Shown here in pieces: positions 1 through 10,207 of a stretch of DNA of 49,177 nt (its first letter is position 1; each line of letters starts with the position of its first letter). This DNA comes from Delftia acidovorans (GTDB lineage Bacteria; Pseudomonadota; Gammaproteobacteria; Burkholderiales; Burkholderiaceae_C), in assembly GCA_031286585.1 (NCBI GenBank), contig JAITUC010000041.1, positions 1 through 49,177 on the forward strand, given 5' to 3'. The notes beneath the pieces were generated by a model. That model was not told where the DNA came from. It worked only from the letters and a program-made list of their open reading frames with translations, and made no database searches. The position numbers and the translations under genes were made by a program.

Positions 1-3000
1 TGCAGCGCTCTGGCGGGGGGGACGCCGCTGTTCTCGGCCCTGCTCAACTACCGCTACAGCGTGGCGCCGCAGGAAGGGACCACAGCGGGCGCGTGGGAGG
101 GAATGACGGCCCTGGGCGGGCAGGAGCGCACCAACTACCCGGTGGACATGTCCATCGATGACCTGGGCCAGGGCTTTCGCCTGGTCGGGCAGGCCAGCAA
201 GACCGTGGGCGCGCAGCGCCTGTGCGCCTACATGCTGGCCGCCGTCCAGGGCATTGTTGCGGCCCTGGCCGAAACACCCGCGCTGCCGGCCTGCGATATC
301 GAGCTGCTGGACCGTGATGAATGGGCGCAGCTGACGCAATGGGCGCAATCGGTGCAGTCCGGATGCAACCCGCAGAGCCGCGACGCCCAGCCCCTGGTGC
401 ACAGGCTGTTCGAGCACCAGGTGGACGAGCGGCCCCAGGCCACGGCCCTGGTCTTTGGCGACGAATGCATCAGCTATGCGCAGCTCAACCGGCGTGCCAA
501 CCGCCTTGCGCACCGCCTGATCGCCGAGGGCGTGGGCGCGGAGGCGCGCGTGGGCATTGCGGTGGAACGCTCGGTGGAGATGGTGGTGGCCGTGCTGGCC
601 GTGCTCAAGTCGGGCGCGGCCTATGTGCCCCTGGACCCCGGCTATCCGGCCGAGCGCCTGGCCCACATGGTCGAGGACAGCGGCATGGCCTGCCTGCTCA
701 CGCAGTCCCGCCTGGGGCTGGCGGTGGCCGGTCGCGTGAAGGCGCTGGACCTGGATGCCATCGGCGCGATGCCGGGGCCCGACCACAACCCCGGCGCCGC
801 CGTGCATGGCGAATGCCTGGCCTATGTGATCTACACCTCGGGCTCCACCGGCCGCCCCAAGGGCGTGGGCATCTCCCACCGCTGCCTGGCCGAACAGGCG
901 CAGCTGGCCGTGGGCTTTGCGGCGCTGTCGCCGCAGGACCGCGTGCTGCAGTTCGCCACGCTGAATTTCGATGGCTGCATCGAGCAGCTGTTCGCCCCGC
1001 TGGTGGCCGGCGCGGCCATGGTGCTGCGCGGGCCCGAACTCTGGGACAGCGCCACCTTCCACAGGGAACTCATCGCCAGGCAGATCAGCGTGGCCGATCT
1101 GACCACCGCCTACTGGCTGCTGCTGGTCCAGGATTTTGCGCGCCAGGGCCTGCGCGGGTACGGGCGGCTCAGGCAGGTGCATGTGGGCGGCGAGGCCATG
1201 CCGGGCGCCGGCCTGCAGGCATGGCGCGACGCCGGGCTGGGCCATGTGAGGCTGCTCAATGCCTATGGCCCGACCGAGGCCACCGTCACGGCCTCCCTCT
1301 TCGACTGCACCGGCCTGGTGGAAGGCGCCGGCGCGGCGCCGCAGGCGCTGCCGTCACAGGACCTTCCGATCCTTCCGATAGGCAGGCCCCTGGCCGGCCG
1401 GCACATGTGGGTGGTGGACGACCGGATGCGCCCCGTGCCCCTGGGCGTGGCCGGCGAGCTGTGCATAGGCGGCCCCCTGCTGTCGCGCGGCTACCTGAAC
1501 CGGGCGGGGCTCAGCGCGGAGCGCTTTGTCGCCGACCCCTTTGGCCACGATGGCGCAAGACTCTATCGAACGGGCGACCTGGTGCGCTGGAATGCACAGG
1601 GCCAGCTGGAGTACCTGGGGCGGGTGGACCACCAGGTCAAGATCCGCGGCCTGCGCATCGAGCTGGGCGAGGTGCAGGCGCAACTGCTGGCGCTGGACGA
1701 TGTGCGCGAGGCCGTGGTCGTGGCCGGCGCGGGACCGGCGGGCACGCGGCTGCTGGCCTATGTGTCTGCCCGCAGCGGCCGGACCCTGGACGAGCAGGAG
1801 ATGCGCGAGCGCCTGGCCACGGTCCTGCCCGACTACATGGTGCCGGGCGCCATCATGGTGCTGGACCAGCTGCCGCAGAACGCCAACGGCAAGCTGGACC
1901 GGCAGGCCCTGCCCGCGTTCGGCACGCCAGCCGCCAGCCAGGCGCCCGAGGGCGAACTGGAGGCGCTGCTGGCCCGTGTCTGGGCCGAGGTGCTGGGCCT
2001 GGAGCGGGTGGGCCGCAGCGACAACTTCTTCGCGCTGGGCGGTGATTCCATCCTGAGCCTGCAGATCGTCTCGCGCCTGCGCCGCTTCGGCTGGAAGCTG
2101 TCGCCACGGCAGCTGTTCGAGCGGCAAAGCATTGCCGAACTGGCGCGTGTGGCCGAGCCCGTGCAGGACGAGGCCGTGCAGCAGGACGCCCCGGTCCAGG
2201 GGAGCGTTCCCCTGCTGCCCATCCAGGCGGAGTTCTTCGAAACGGACGTGCCGCAGCGATCCCACTGGAACCAGGCCCTGCTGCTGCGCAGCACGCAGCC
2301 GCTGCAGCCCGCGCCGCTGCGCCAGGCCCTGGCCGACCTGCTGGCCCGGCACGACAGCCTGCGCCTGCGCTTTCGCCCCACGGCGCAGGGCGCCTGGGAG
2401 CAGGCCTATGCAAGCCCGTCCGAGGCCGACCTGCAGGCACTGCTCTGGGTACGCCAGGCACGGGATGCCGGCGCGATCGAGGCCTTGTGCGAACAGGCGC
2501 AGCGCAGCCTGGACATCGTCCACGGGCCGCTGCTGCGCGGGCTGTGCATCGAGGTGGGCGACGGCAGCTGGCGCCTGCTGCTGGTGGCCCACCATCTGGT
2601 CGTCGATGGGGTCTCCTGGCGCATCCTGCTCGAAGACCTGCGTTCGGCCTATGCCAGCAGGCTGCAGGGCCTGGAGCCCGCCAGGGTCCACAAGACCGCC
2701 AGCTACCAGCGCTGGTCGCAGGCGCTGCAGGCCCATGCCGCGCAATGCGGCGGCGAGCTGGCCTTCTGGCAGGCGCTGGCCCAGGTGCCTGCCGGCCTGC
2801 CCTGTGCCCGCCCCGAGGGGGCCAACACCCTGGCATGGCAGTCCAGCGTGGAGCTGCGGCTGGACCGCGAGCGCACCGAGGCCCTGATCAGCCGCGTGCC
2901 GGCGGCCTACCGGACGCAGATCAACGACATCCTGCTGGCGGCCCTGGGGCGCGCCCTGTGCGCGTGGAGCGGGCAGCAGCGCATCCTCGTGGACCTGGAG

Positions 3001-6000
3001 GGCCACGGCCGCGAGGAGCTGTCGGCCGGCGTGGACGTCTCGCGCACCGTGGGCTGGTTCACCAGCGTCTTCCCGGTGGCGCTCGATGCGGGCACAGGCC
3101 CTGGCGACGCGCTCAAGCGCGTCAAGCAAAGCCTGCGCGAAGTGCCGCTGCACGGCCTGGGCCATGGCGTGCTCAAGTACCTGGGCACGGCGCAGCAAAG
3201 GCAGGCCATGCGGGCCTTGCCCCAGGCCAGCCTGGTCTTCAACTACCTGGGGCAGTTCGATGCAAGCTTTGACAGCGCGGCCGAATGGCTGCCGGCCGAA
3301 GAGGCCAGCGGCATGCCGGCCGACGCCTCGGCGCCGCTGTCGCATGAGTTCACCCTCAATGGCCGCGTCTACGACGGCGAGCTGGTGATGACGGCCGCCT
3401 TCAGCACGGCCCGCCACGACACCGCCGATGTGCAGGCCTGGATGGGGCGCTACCGGCAGGAGCTGGAAGGCCTGATCGACCACTGCCTGAGCGGCGCGCA
3501 GGGAGTGACGCCCTCGGACTTCCCGCTGGCGCGGGTCACGCAGGCGCAACTGGACGGCCTGGCCCTGCCTGCGGGCAATCTGGCGGACCTCTATCCGCTG
3601 TCTCCCATGCAGTCGGGCATGCTGTTCCACAGCCTGTCCGATCCCTCGGGGCTGTCCTATGTCACCCAGCTGCGCATCGACGCGCATGGCCTGGATGCCG
3701 CGCGCTTCCGAAAGGCCTGGCAGGCGGTGCTGGACCGCCATGCCGTGCTGCGCAGCGGCTTCCTGGCCGATGCGTCCCTGCCGCTGCAATGGGTGGCCAG
3801 GCAGGTCCTGCTGGACATCACCGAGCATGACTGCCGGCACGGCGAGGATGTGGCGGGGGCGCTGGATGCCCTGGCCGCCGGGCAGTTCGCGGCCTTCGAC
3901 CTCAGGAAGCCGCCGCTGATGCGGCTGGCCCTGGTCCGCGTGTCCGATGGCAGCCACCACTGCATCTGGACCGCCCACCACCTGCTCACGGACGGATGGA
4001 GTTCATCGAGCCTGCTGGGCGAGGTGCTGCGCGACTACAAGGGCATTCCCGTGGAGCCCGTGGACACCAGCTACCGCGACTACATCGCATGGCTGCAAGG
4101 CCTGGACCATGGGGCCAGCGAGGCCTACTGGAGGCGCCTGGTGCAGCCGCTGCACGAGCCCACCTTGCTGGTGGATGCGCTTGCCCGGCCTGCTGTCCGG
4201 CCTGGTGCCTTGCCTGCAGCCCGGCAGGGGCACCACGAGGCCGGCGCCGCGCTGGATGCCGGTGCCACGCAGCAGCTGGTGGAGTTTGCCCAGCGCGAGC
4301 GCGTGACGGCCAACACCCTGGTGCAGGCCGCATGGTCGCTGGTGCTGGCGCGGTACACGGGCCAGGCCACGGTGGCCTTCGGGGCCACCGTGGCTGGCCG
4401 CCCGCCCGAGCTGGCCGGCGTGGAAAGAATGCAGGGGCTGTTCATCAACACCCTGCCGGTGGTCGTGGCCTGCGACGGCGCGCTGGAGCTGGGCCCCTGG
4501 CTGCGCACGCTGCAGGCACAGAACCTGGCCTCGCGCGAGCATGAGCAGACCTCGCTTTCGGATATCCAGCGCTGGGCGGGCAAGGGCCAGCGCGGCCTGT
4601 TCGACAGCATCCTGGTGTTCGAGAACTACCCCATGGATGCCGTGCTGTCCGCGCATGACGATCCGCATCTGCGGTTTGCGGTGACGCATGCCATCGACGT
4701 GACCTCCTATCCCATGGACCTGGAGGTGCGGCTGGGCGATGTGCTGTCGCTCAAGATGATCTACCACAGAGGCAGCTTCGGCGATGACGCCGTGCAGGCC
4801 CTGCTGCGGCAACTGGTGCAGGTGCTGGTGTCCATGGCGGGCGAGGGCGTGCACTGCCTGCGGGACATCGCCTTGCTGCCCGAGCCCGGCCGCGATGGGC
4901 TGGCCAGCACCGGCCGGGATGCCTGCCGTCCGCCGTTCCTGCCCGTGCATGCCGGCATGGAGCGGCAGGCGCGCCGGGACCCCGGCGCGGTGGCGCTGGT
5001 CATGGACGAGCAAACCATCAGCCATGGCGAGCTGCAGGCGCGCAGCAACCATTTCTCCCACCGTCTGGTGGAGTCCGGCGTGGGGCCAGGAACCATCGTC
5101 GGCATCGCCATGGAGCGTTCGCTTGAAATGGTGATCTGCCTGCTGTCCGTGCTCAAGGCGGGCGCGGCCTACCTGCCCCTGGACCCGGCGTCGCCCGCCG
5201 AACGCCAGAGGTTCATGCTGGCAGACAGCGGCGCCTCCCACCTGATCGCCCACAGGGCGGCGCTGCACAGGCTGGGCACGCCGGCCGTGGCCCATCTGGT
5301 GGTGGCCGAAGAGGTGGACTTCACCCAGGCCTGCAACGCGGCGCCGGCCCATGCCGTGCATGAGCGCGACCTGGCCTATGTGATCTACACCTCGGGCTCG
5401 ACCGGGCAGCCCAAGGGCGTGGTGGTCGAGCACGGGCCGCTGGCCATGCACTGCGCGGCCACGGCCGGGATCTACGGCATGCGGGCGAACTCGCGCGAGC
5501 TGCATTTCATGTCCTTCTCCTTCGACGGCGCGCATGAGCGCTGGCTGACGGCCCTGAGCATCGGTGCAGGCCTGGTGCTGCGCGAGCCGCAGTTGTGGAC
5601 GGCGGAGCAGGCCTGCGAGGCCCTGCGCCACCACGGCATCTCCAATGCCGCGTTCCCGCCGGCCTATCTGGCGCAGATCGCGGACTGGGCCGCAGAGCAT
5701 TCGCAGGAGCCGCCGCCGGTGGAGCTGTATGTCTTCGGTGGCGAGGCCATGCCCAAGGCCGCCTACGACAAGGTGCGCCAGAGCCTGCGCCCGCGCGTGC
5801 TCATCAACGGCTACGGCCCCACCGAGACGGTGGTGACGCCGCTGATCTGGAAGGCCGAGGCCAGCGAGACCTTCGACTGCGCCTACGCCCCCATCGGCCG
5901 GCCGGTGGGCGAGCGCACGGTGCACATCCTGGATGCCGACCTGCACCGGGTGCCGCACGGCGTCGTGGGCGAGCTGTACATCGGCGGCTACGGCCTGGCG

Positions 6001-7551
6001 CGCGGCTATCTGTCGCGCCACGGCCTGACGGCCGAGCGCTTCGTCGCCGACCCCTTCGACGGCGGTGGCGGCCGCCTGTACCGCACGGGGGACCTGGTGC
6101 GCGAGATGGCGGACGGCAACATCGAGTACCTAGGCCGGGCCGACCACCAGGTCAAGATCCGGGGCTTCCGCATCGAGCTGGGCGAGGTCGAGAAGGCCGT
6201 CCGGGCCGTGGCCGGCGTGGTCGAGGCCGCCGTGCTGGTCCAGGATGCCGGTACCGGCAAGCAGCTGGTGGCCTATGTGGTGGGCGAGGAGGGCGCCTGC
6301 GCGCAGTCCCTGGTCCGGCGCATCCACCAGCAGACAGTCGAACACCTGCCCGACTACATGCTGCCGGCCCATACGCTGGTCCTGCCCGCCCTGCCAAGGC
6401 TGGTCAGCGGCAAGCTCGATCGGGGTGCGCTGCCGCTGCCGCAGGCAGATGCCGAGCGGGTTCACGTGCCACCGTCCACCGCGTCGGCCATGGCGCTGGC
6501 CCGCATCTGGCAGGAGGTGCTCGGCGTGGAACGCGTGGGCGAGACCGACAACTTCTTCGAGCTGGGCGGGGACTCCCTGCTCAGCCTCAGGATGCACGCC
6601 AAGGTGCGCAAGCTGGGCGATCCGCAGCTGGACTTCAAGCTGCGCGACCTGCTGCAGCGGCCCACCATCGCCGGCCTGCTGGAGCTTCGCTCAGCCGGCT
6701 CCGGTGGAGCCGGGGGAGTCGTGGCGCTCAACGCCATGTGCGACGCCGCGCCGCCGCTGTTCTGCGTGCATGCCGGATTCGGCACGGTGTTTGACTACCA
6801 GCCGCTGGCGCGGGCATTGCAGGACCAGCGGACCGTCCACGCCATACCCTGCCGCAGCCTGGGCGATCCCGGCCACCGCGACCGCTCGCTGGAGCAGATG
6901 GCCGACGACTACTGCGCGATGGTGAGGCAGGTACAGCCTGCCGGCCCCTACCACCTGCTGGGCTGGTCCCTGGGCGGCAGCCTGGCGGCCTTGATCGCGG
7001 CCCGGCTCGAAGGCCAGGGACAGGCGGTGGGTTTCCTGGGACTGGTGGACCCGTTCGTGCCTGCTGGCGATGCGGCCGGGTCCCCGTCGTGGTGGGATGA
7101 CTTCCAGCTCTTCGTCTCGCAGATGCTGCCCTTGGCGCGCATCGAAGACCTTGCGGACCTCGATGCATCGGTGCCGCCCCGCGCCGATCTGCTGGCTGCC
7201 GCGCTGGGCCGCGAAGCGTCAAGGCAGGGACCGGGCGGACCCAGCGGCCATGCCTCCATGGACGGCGCCGATCTGGCCCAGGCCTTTCTGACCACCCTGC
7301 ACCTGAAGCACCTGGCGCTGCAGGCGCAGGCCCTGGCGCCCGTGCGAGCGGCGGCAAGCCTTTGGTGGAGCGATGAAACGCCTGCCGCGCACCGGCTGCG
7401 GCTCGCGCACCAGCTGCGCCAGGAGGGGGCCGAGGGGGTCGAGAGTGCCGGGGGGGCGGTGATCCGCGCCGACCACTACGCCATCATGAGGAACGAGGGG
7501 CTGACTGCCCAAATCCTTGATGCCCTGGCGCTGGAGTACGCGCTGGACTGA
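1..7551 (+). CDS. delH: Terminal non-ribosomal peptide synthetase of a hydroxamate siderophore, delftibactin-type (5' partial)
   Basis: The frame is open to the left edge, so the start is missing; 2516 residues are visible. Domain order is the end of a condensation domain (to about base 330), adenylation A1 (about 400-1900), carrier T1 (LGGDS at 2035-2049), an epimerization domain (HHLVVDG at 2590-2610, followed by the E-type VSWR), condensation (LYPLSPMQSG near 3590, HHLLTDG at 3976-3996), A2 (about 4930-6440), T2 (LGGDS at 6562-6576) and a type I thioesterase (GWSLGG at 6961-6978, DHYAIM near the end). My by-eye ten-residue specificity codes are DGEAHGAVTK (A1) and DGEAVGGVTK (A2), close to each other. 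With an ornithine hydroxylase and formyltransferase in the cluster, both modules probably load N5-hydroxyornithine-type residues, the first turned to the D form. The TE would release the chain, perhaps as a cyclic hydroxyornithine. The symbol rests on remembered gene order in Delftia. Confidence 0.9.
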   Translation, partial: CSALAGGTPLFSALLNYRYSVAPQEGTTAGAWEGMTALGGQERTNYPVDMSIDDLGQGFRLVGQASKTVGAQRLCAYMLAAVQGIVAALAETPALPACDIELLDRDEWAQLTQWAQSVQSGCNPQSRDAQPLVHRLFEHQVDERPQATALVFGDECISYAQLNRRANRLAHRLIAEGVGAEARVGIAVERSVEMVVAVLAVLKSGAAYVPLDPGYPAERLAHMVEDSGMACLLTQSRLGLAVAGRVKALDLDAIGAMPGPDHNPGAAVHGECLAYVIYTSGSTGRPKGVGISHRCLAEQAQLAVGFAALSPQDRVLQFATLNFDGCIEQLFAPLVAGAAMVLRGPELWDSATFHRELIARQISVADLTTAYWLLLVQDFARQGLRGYGRLRQVHVGGEAMPGAGLQAWRDAGLGHVRLLNAYGPTEATVTASLFDCTGLVEGAGAAPQALPSQDLPILPIGRPLAGRHMWVVDDRMRPVPLGVAGELCIGGPLLSRGYLNRAGLSAERFVADPFGHDGARLYRTGDLVRWNAQGQLEYLGRVDHQVKIRGLRIELGEVQAQLLALDDVREAVVVAGAGPAGTRLLAYVSARSGRTLDEQEMRERLATVLPDYMVPGAIMVLDQLPQNANGKLDRQALPAFGTPAASQAPEGELEALLARVWAEVLGLERVGRSDNFFALGGDSILSLQIVSRLRRFGWKLSPRQLFERQSIAELARVAEPVQDEAVQQDAPVQGSVPLLPIQAEFFETDVPQRSHWNQALLLRSTQPLQPAPLRQALADLLARHDSLRLRFRPTAQGAWEQAYASPSEADLQALLWVRQARDAGAIEALCEQAQRSLDIVHGPLLRGLCIEVGDGSWRLLLVAHHLVVDGVSWRILLEDLRSAYASRLQGLEPARVHKTASYQRWSQALQAHAAQCGGELAFWQALAQVPAGLPCARPEGANTLAWQSSVELRLDRERTEALISRVPAAYRTQINDILLAALGRALCAWSGQQRILVDLEGHGREELSAGVDVSRTVGWFTSVFPVALDAGTGPGDALKRVKQSLREVPLHGLGHGVLKYLGTAQQRQAMRALPQASLVFNYLGQFDASFDSAAEWLPAEEASGMPADASAPLSHEFTLNGRVYDGELVMTAAFSTARHDTADVQAWMGRYRQELEGLIDHCLSGAQGVTPSDFPLARVTQAQLDGLALPAGNLADLYPLSPMQSGMLFHSLSDPSGLSYVTQLRIDAHGLDAARFRKAWQAVLDRHAVLRSGFLADASLPLQWVARQVLLDITEHDCRHGEDVAGALDALAAGQFAAFDLRKPPLMRLALVRVSDGSHHCIWTAHHLLTDGWSSSSLLGEVLRDYKGIPVEPVDTSYRDYIAWLQGLDHGASEAYWRRLVQPLHEPTLLVDALARPAVRPGALPAARQGHHEAGAALDAGATQQLVEFAQRERVTANTLVQAAWSLVLARYTGQATVAFGATVAGRPPELAGVERMQGLFINTLPVVVACDGALELGPWLRTLQAQNLASREHEQTSLSDIQRWAGKGQRGLFDSILVFENYPMDAVLSAHDDPHLRFAVTHAIDVTSYPMDLEVRLGDVLSLKMIYHRGSFGDDAVQALLRQLVQVLVSMAGEGVHCLRDIALLPEPGRDGLASTGRDACRPPFLPVHAGMERQARRDPGAVALVMDEQTISHGELQARSNHFSHRLVESGVGPGTIVGIAMERSLEMVICLLSVLKAGAAYLPLDPASPAERQRFMLADSGASHLIAHRAALHRLGTPAVAHLVVAEEVDFTQACNAAPAHAVHERDLAYVIYTSGSTGQPKGVVVEHGPLAMHCAATAGIYGMRANSRELHFMSFSFDGAHERWLTALSIGAGLVLREPQLWTAEQACEALRHHGISNAAFPPAYLAQIADWAAEHSQEPPPVELYVFGGEAMPKAAYDKVRQSLRPRVLINGYGPTETVVTPLIWKAEASETFDCAYAPIGRPVGERTVHILDADLHRVPHGVVGELYIGGYGLARGYLSRHGLTAERFVADPFDGGGGRLYRTGDLVREMADGNIEYLGRADHQVKIRGFRIELGEVEKAVRAVAGVVEAAVLVQDAGTGKQLVAYVVGEEGACAQSLVRRIHQQTVEHLPDYMLPAHTLVLPALPRLVSGKLDRGALPLPQADAERVHVPPSTASAMALARIWQEVLGVERVGETDNFFELGGDSLLSLRMHAKVRKLGDPQLDFKLRDLLQRPTIAGLLELRSAGSGGAGGVVALNAMCDAAPPLFCVHAGFGTVFDYQPLARALQDQRTVHAIPCRSLGDPGHRDRSLEQMADDYCAMVRQVQPAGPYHLLGWSLGGSLAALIAARLEGQGQAVGFLGLVDPFVPAGDAAGSPSWWDDFQLFVSQMLPLARIEDLADLDASVPPRADLLAAALGREASRQGPGGPSGHASMDGADLAQAFLTTLHLKHLALQAQALAPVRAAASLWWSDETPAAHRLRLAHQLRQEGAEGVESAGGAVIRADHYAIMRNEGLTAQILDALALEYALD

Positions 7552-7562
7552 CGGGAACCCGG

Positions 7563-7600
7563 GCCGGGCCGGGTCGCCCCCCGGTCCGGCCCGGCTTTTT
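7563..7600 (+). terminator. Rho-independent terminator after the NRPS gene
   Basis: A perfect 10-bp GC stem (GCCGGGCCGG at 7563-7572 with CCGGCCCGGC at 7586-7595) is followed directly by TTTTT. It starts 11 bases after the NRPS stop and separates the biosynthetic operon from the receptor gene. Confidence 0.85.
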
Positions 7601-7628
7601 CGTGGAATCGGGGTTACACCTTGTCTCC

Positions 7629-7650
7629 ATTTTCCTGCGCGGAACGTCTT
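7629..7650 (+). promoter_or_regulatory. Candidate ECF-sigma promoter of the siderophore receptor gene
   Basis: ATTTTC (7629-7634), a 10-base spacer and CGTCTT (7645-7650) match exactly, in sequence and spacing, the core of the candidate promoter before the ABC exporter gene (15687-15708). The -35 position just upstream reads TCTCC rather than the TGAAC of the other copies, so this is a weaker relative. It lies about 80 bases before the receptor start. Use by the cluster's own FecI-like sigma factor is inference. Confidence 0.45.
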
Positions 7651-7731
7651 TGGAATGCACAACAACCAGCGCCGAAGTCCGCGCCCGGTTGGTAACCAGT
7701 CTCATTCAATGCCTTTGGAAATTCTTCAACC

Positions 7732-10131
7732 ATGCGTTCCTTGCCCCGTCAACATCTGCTGAGCCTGGCCCTTGCCACGGCCTTTGGTTCCGTCTCGCTC
7801 TGGAGCACCGAGGCGGTGGCCCAGGCCACGGGCCAGGAGGCTGCCCAGGTGTTCGATATCCATGTGCCGGCCCAGGCTCTGGCTTCGGCCATCAACGAGC
7901 TGTCCCGCCAGACGGGAACCCAGATGTTTGCCGCAGGTGACCTGGTTGCCGGGCTCAGTTCCCGCGCCGTCAACGGCCGCCTGACATCGGAGCAGGCCTT
8001 GCGGGAGCTGCTGGTCGGCACGTCCCTGGAAGCCACCAGGACGCACAACGGAGGCTTCGCCATCCGCCGTCCCGCGGTCTCCGGCGCGACCTTGCCGACC
8101 ATCACCGTCACGGACAGCGAAACCGCAGCCGGCCCCGTGCAGGGCTATGTCGCCCGGCGCAGTTCAACGGGCACGAAGACCGATACGCCCATCCTGGAGA
8201 CACCGCAGTCCATTACGGTCATCGGTGCCCAGGAGATCGAGACGCTGAAGTCGCAAAGCCTGCAGGATGCGCTGGGCTACGCGGCGGGCGTCACCCGTGC
8301 CGAGGGCCTGGACCGGACCTCGGACAGCCTGTACCTGCGCGGATTCCGCACCACGGGCATGTACCGGGACGGCAGCCTGTTCACCGCCAACATCTACGAC
8401 GGACGGCAGGAGCCCTACGGCCTGGAGCGCATCGAGCTGCTCAAGGGCGCCTCTTCGGTGATTTTTGGCTCGGTCTCCCCGGGCGGCGTGGTCAACACCG
8501 TGAGCAAGCGGCCCACCACGGAAAAAATCCGGGAACTGAACATCGATGCCGGAAGCTTCGGGCGCAGGCAGGTGTCGGGTGATTTTGCGGGCGCCCTGGA
8601 CGACGAGGGCAAATGGTCCTACCGGCTGGTGGCGCTGAAGCGGGACAGCGACAGCTTCATCGACCACGTGCCCGATGACAGAACCTATATCGCTCCATCG
8701 CTCAAGTGGCAGCCCGATGCGAACACCTCGCTGACACTGTTGGCCGAGGTCCAGAAGGACCGCACCGCCTACGTCTACGGACTGCCCGCCTACGGCACCC
8801 TGCTGCCCAACATCAATGGACAGATTCCCCGCAACCGCTTCATCGGAGAGGCGGGACGGGACAGATTCGATCTGGAGCGCTACTCCATCGGCTATCTCTT
8901 CGAACATGCCTTTTCCGAGAAGCTCAAGCTCAGGAACAGCATGCGCTACTACAACGCAAAGAGCAGCTACTTCAGCACGGACGGCTGGGGCCTGTCCGCC
9001 GACCAGCGCTCGGTGGTGGAGCGCTACTTCCAGCCGCGCTGGGACCGCTCGTCGGCCTTCGTGACCGATACCTCGCTGCAGTACCAGCTGGACCAGGGCC
9101 GCATCAGGCACACCATGCTGGTGGGCTTCGACTACGCCCTGCCAAAGCACGAGACCGAGCGCTATGAACAGCAGGCCGCCGACCTCGATGTCTTCAACCC
9201 GGTCTACGGCAAGCCGGTGGGGCCTGTCTCCCCCTACTACCGCTCGTCCTGGAAGAACGACTACAAGCGCCTGGGCATCTATGCGCAGGACCAGATCAAG
9301 ATCGATGACAAGTGGGTGGTTCTGCTGGGCGGCCGCTATGACAAGGTCCGCTTCAACGAGACGAACTTCTTCACCGGGGACGTGAGTGCGGCCAATGAGA
9401 AAAGCTCGGCCTTCACAGGCCGCGTGGGCGTGGTCTATCTCGCCGCCAATGGCCTTGCCCCCTTCTTCAGCTACAGCGAGTCGTTCGAGCCCACCCAGGG
9501 CCAGGACCGCCTTGGGTCGCGCTTCAAGCCGACGACGGGGCAGCAGTACGAAGCCGGTGTCCGCTACCAGCCCAGCGGCTCCAGGGCCATGATTTCGGCA
9601 GCGGTCTTCCAGCTCACCCGCCAGAACCTTCTCGTGCCCGACCCCCAGGACGCCAGCAGGGCGTTCAACATACAGGCCGGGGAAGTCCGTTCCCGCGGCT
9701 TCGAGCTGGAGGCACGAAGCTCCATCGGCCGCAATGTGAACATCATTGCCGCCTATGCCTACACGGATGCGCGCACCACGCAGGCAAGCCCCCTGCAGCC
9801 GGACGAACTGGGCAAGCGCTCCATCGGCGTGCCCTACAACCAGATATCGCTGTGGGGCGACTACAGCTTTGGCGACTTCGGGCTTGCCGGCCTCAAGGTG
9901 GGCATGGGCGCCAGGTACGTGGGCCAGACACGCGGCCTGGCCTATGGCGTTCCCGTCTCGCTGCCGGCGTTCACCCTGGTGGATGCCATGGTCAGCTACA
10001 CCACCGGGCCCTGGCGCTTCGCCCTGAACCTCACCAACCTGACCGACAAGACCTATATCGCCAGCTGCTCCTACGGCTGCTTCTACGGCGAGCCGCGCAA
10101 GGTGATCGGCACGGCCACCTATCGCTGGTAA
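7732..10131 (+). CDS. TonB-dependent siderophore receptor with N-terminal signalling (STN) domain
   Basis: 799 residues. A signal peptide (about residues 1-31, ending near AVAQA) is followed by a Secretin/TonB N-terminal domain (about 38-112: FDIHVPAQALASAINELSRQ, then TSEQALRELLVGT), a plug domain (about 150-260, with SVIFGSVSPGGVVN) and a 22-strand-type barrel ending in ...ATYRW, a C-terminal aromatic as expected for outer-membrane insertion. It should import the ferric siderophore using TonB energy. The STN domain is the part of FecA/FpvA-type transducers that signals to a periplasmic anti-sigma factor, and a FecR/FecI pair lies immediately downstream in convergent orientation. By order it would be delI. 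The ATG has only a weak GGAA 11 bases upstream. The closest relatives are hydroxamate/pyoverdine-type receptors; the ligand is inferred from context. Confidence 0.92.
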   Translation: MRSLPRQHLLSLALATAFGSVSLWSTEAVAQATGQEAAQVFDIHVPAQALASAINELSRQTGTQMFAAGDLVAGLSSRAVNGRLTSEQALRELLVGTSLEATRTHNGGFAIRRPAVSGATLPTITVTDSETAAGPVQGYVARRSSTGTKTDTPILETPQSITVIGAQEIETLKSQSLQDALGYAAGVTRAEGLDRTSDSLYLRGFRTTGMYRDGSLFTANIYDGRQEPYGLERIELLKGASSVIFGSVSPGGVVNTVSKRPTTEKIRELNIDAGSFGRRQVSGDFAGALDDEGKWSYRLVALKRDSDSFIDHVPDDRTYIAPSLKWQPDANTSLTLLAEVQKDRTAYVYGLPAYGTLLPNINGQIPRNRFIGEAGRDRFDLERYSIGYLFEHAFSEKLKLRNSMRYYNAKSSYFSTDGWGLSADQRSVVERYFQPRWDRSSAFVTDTSLQYQLDQGRIRHTMLVGFDYALPKHETERYEQQAADLDVFNPVYGKPVGPVSPYYRSSWKNDYKRLGIYAQDQIKIDDKWVVLLGGRYDKVRFNETNFFTGDVSAANEKSSAFTGRVGVVYLAANGLAPFFSYSESFEPTQGQDRLGSRFKPTTGQQYEAGVRYQPSGSRAMISAAVFQLTRQNLLVPDPQDASRAFNIQAGEVRSRGFELEARSSIGRNVNIIAAYAYTDARTTQASPLQPDELGKRSIGVPYNQISLWGDYSFGDFGLAGLKVGMGARYVGQTRGLAYGVPVSLPAFTLVDAMVSYTTGPWRFALNLTNLTDKTYIASCSYGCFYGEPRKVIGTATYRW

Positions 10132-10147
10132 ACAGCCATGGGCCATG

Positions 10148-10185
10148 GGCCACGGCCGCAGCGATCCGGCCGTGGCCTTTTCTTT
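10148..10185 (+). terminator. Rho-independent terminator after the receptor gene
   Basis: An 11-bp perfect stem (GGCCACGGCCG at 10148-10158 with CGGCCGTGGCC at 10167-10177), an 8-base loop and the tail TTTTCTTT. It lies between the convergent receptor and fecR-like genes. The tail is on the plus strand, so it serves the receptor. Confidence 0.85.
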
Positions 10186-10207
10186 GCCGGGGCACCGATG
10201 GCGCTGT

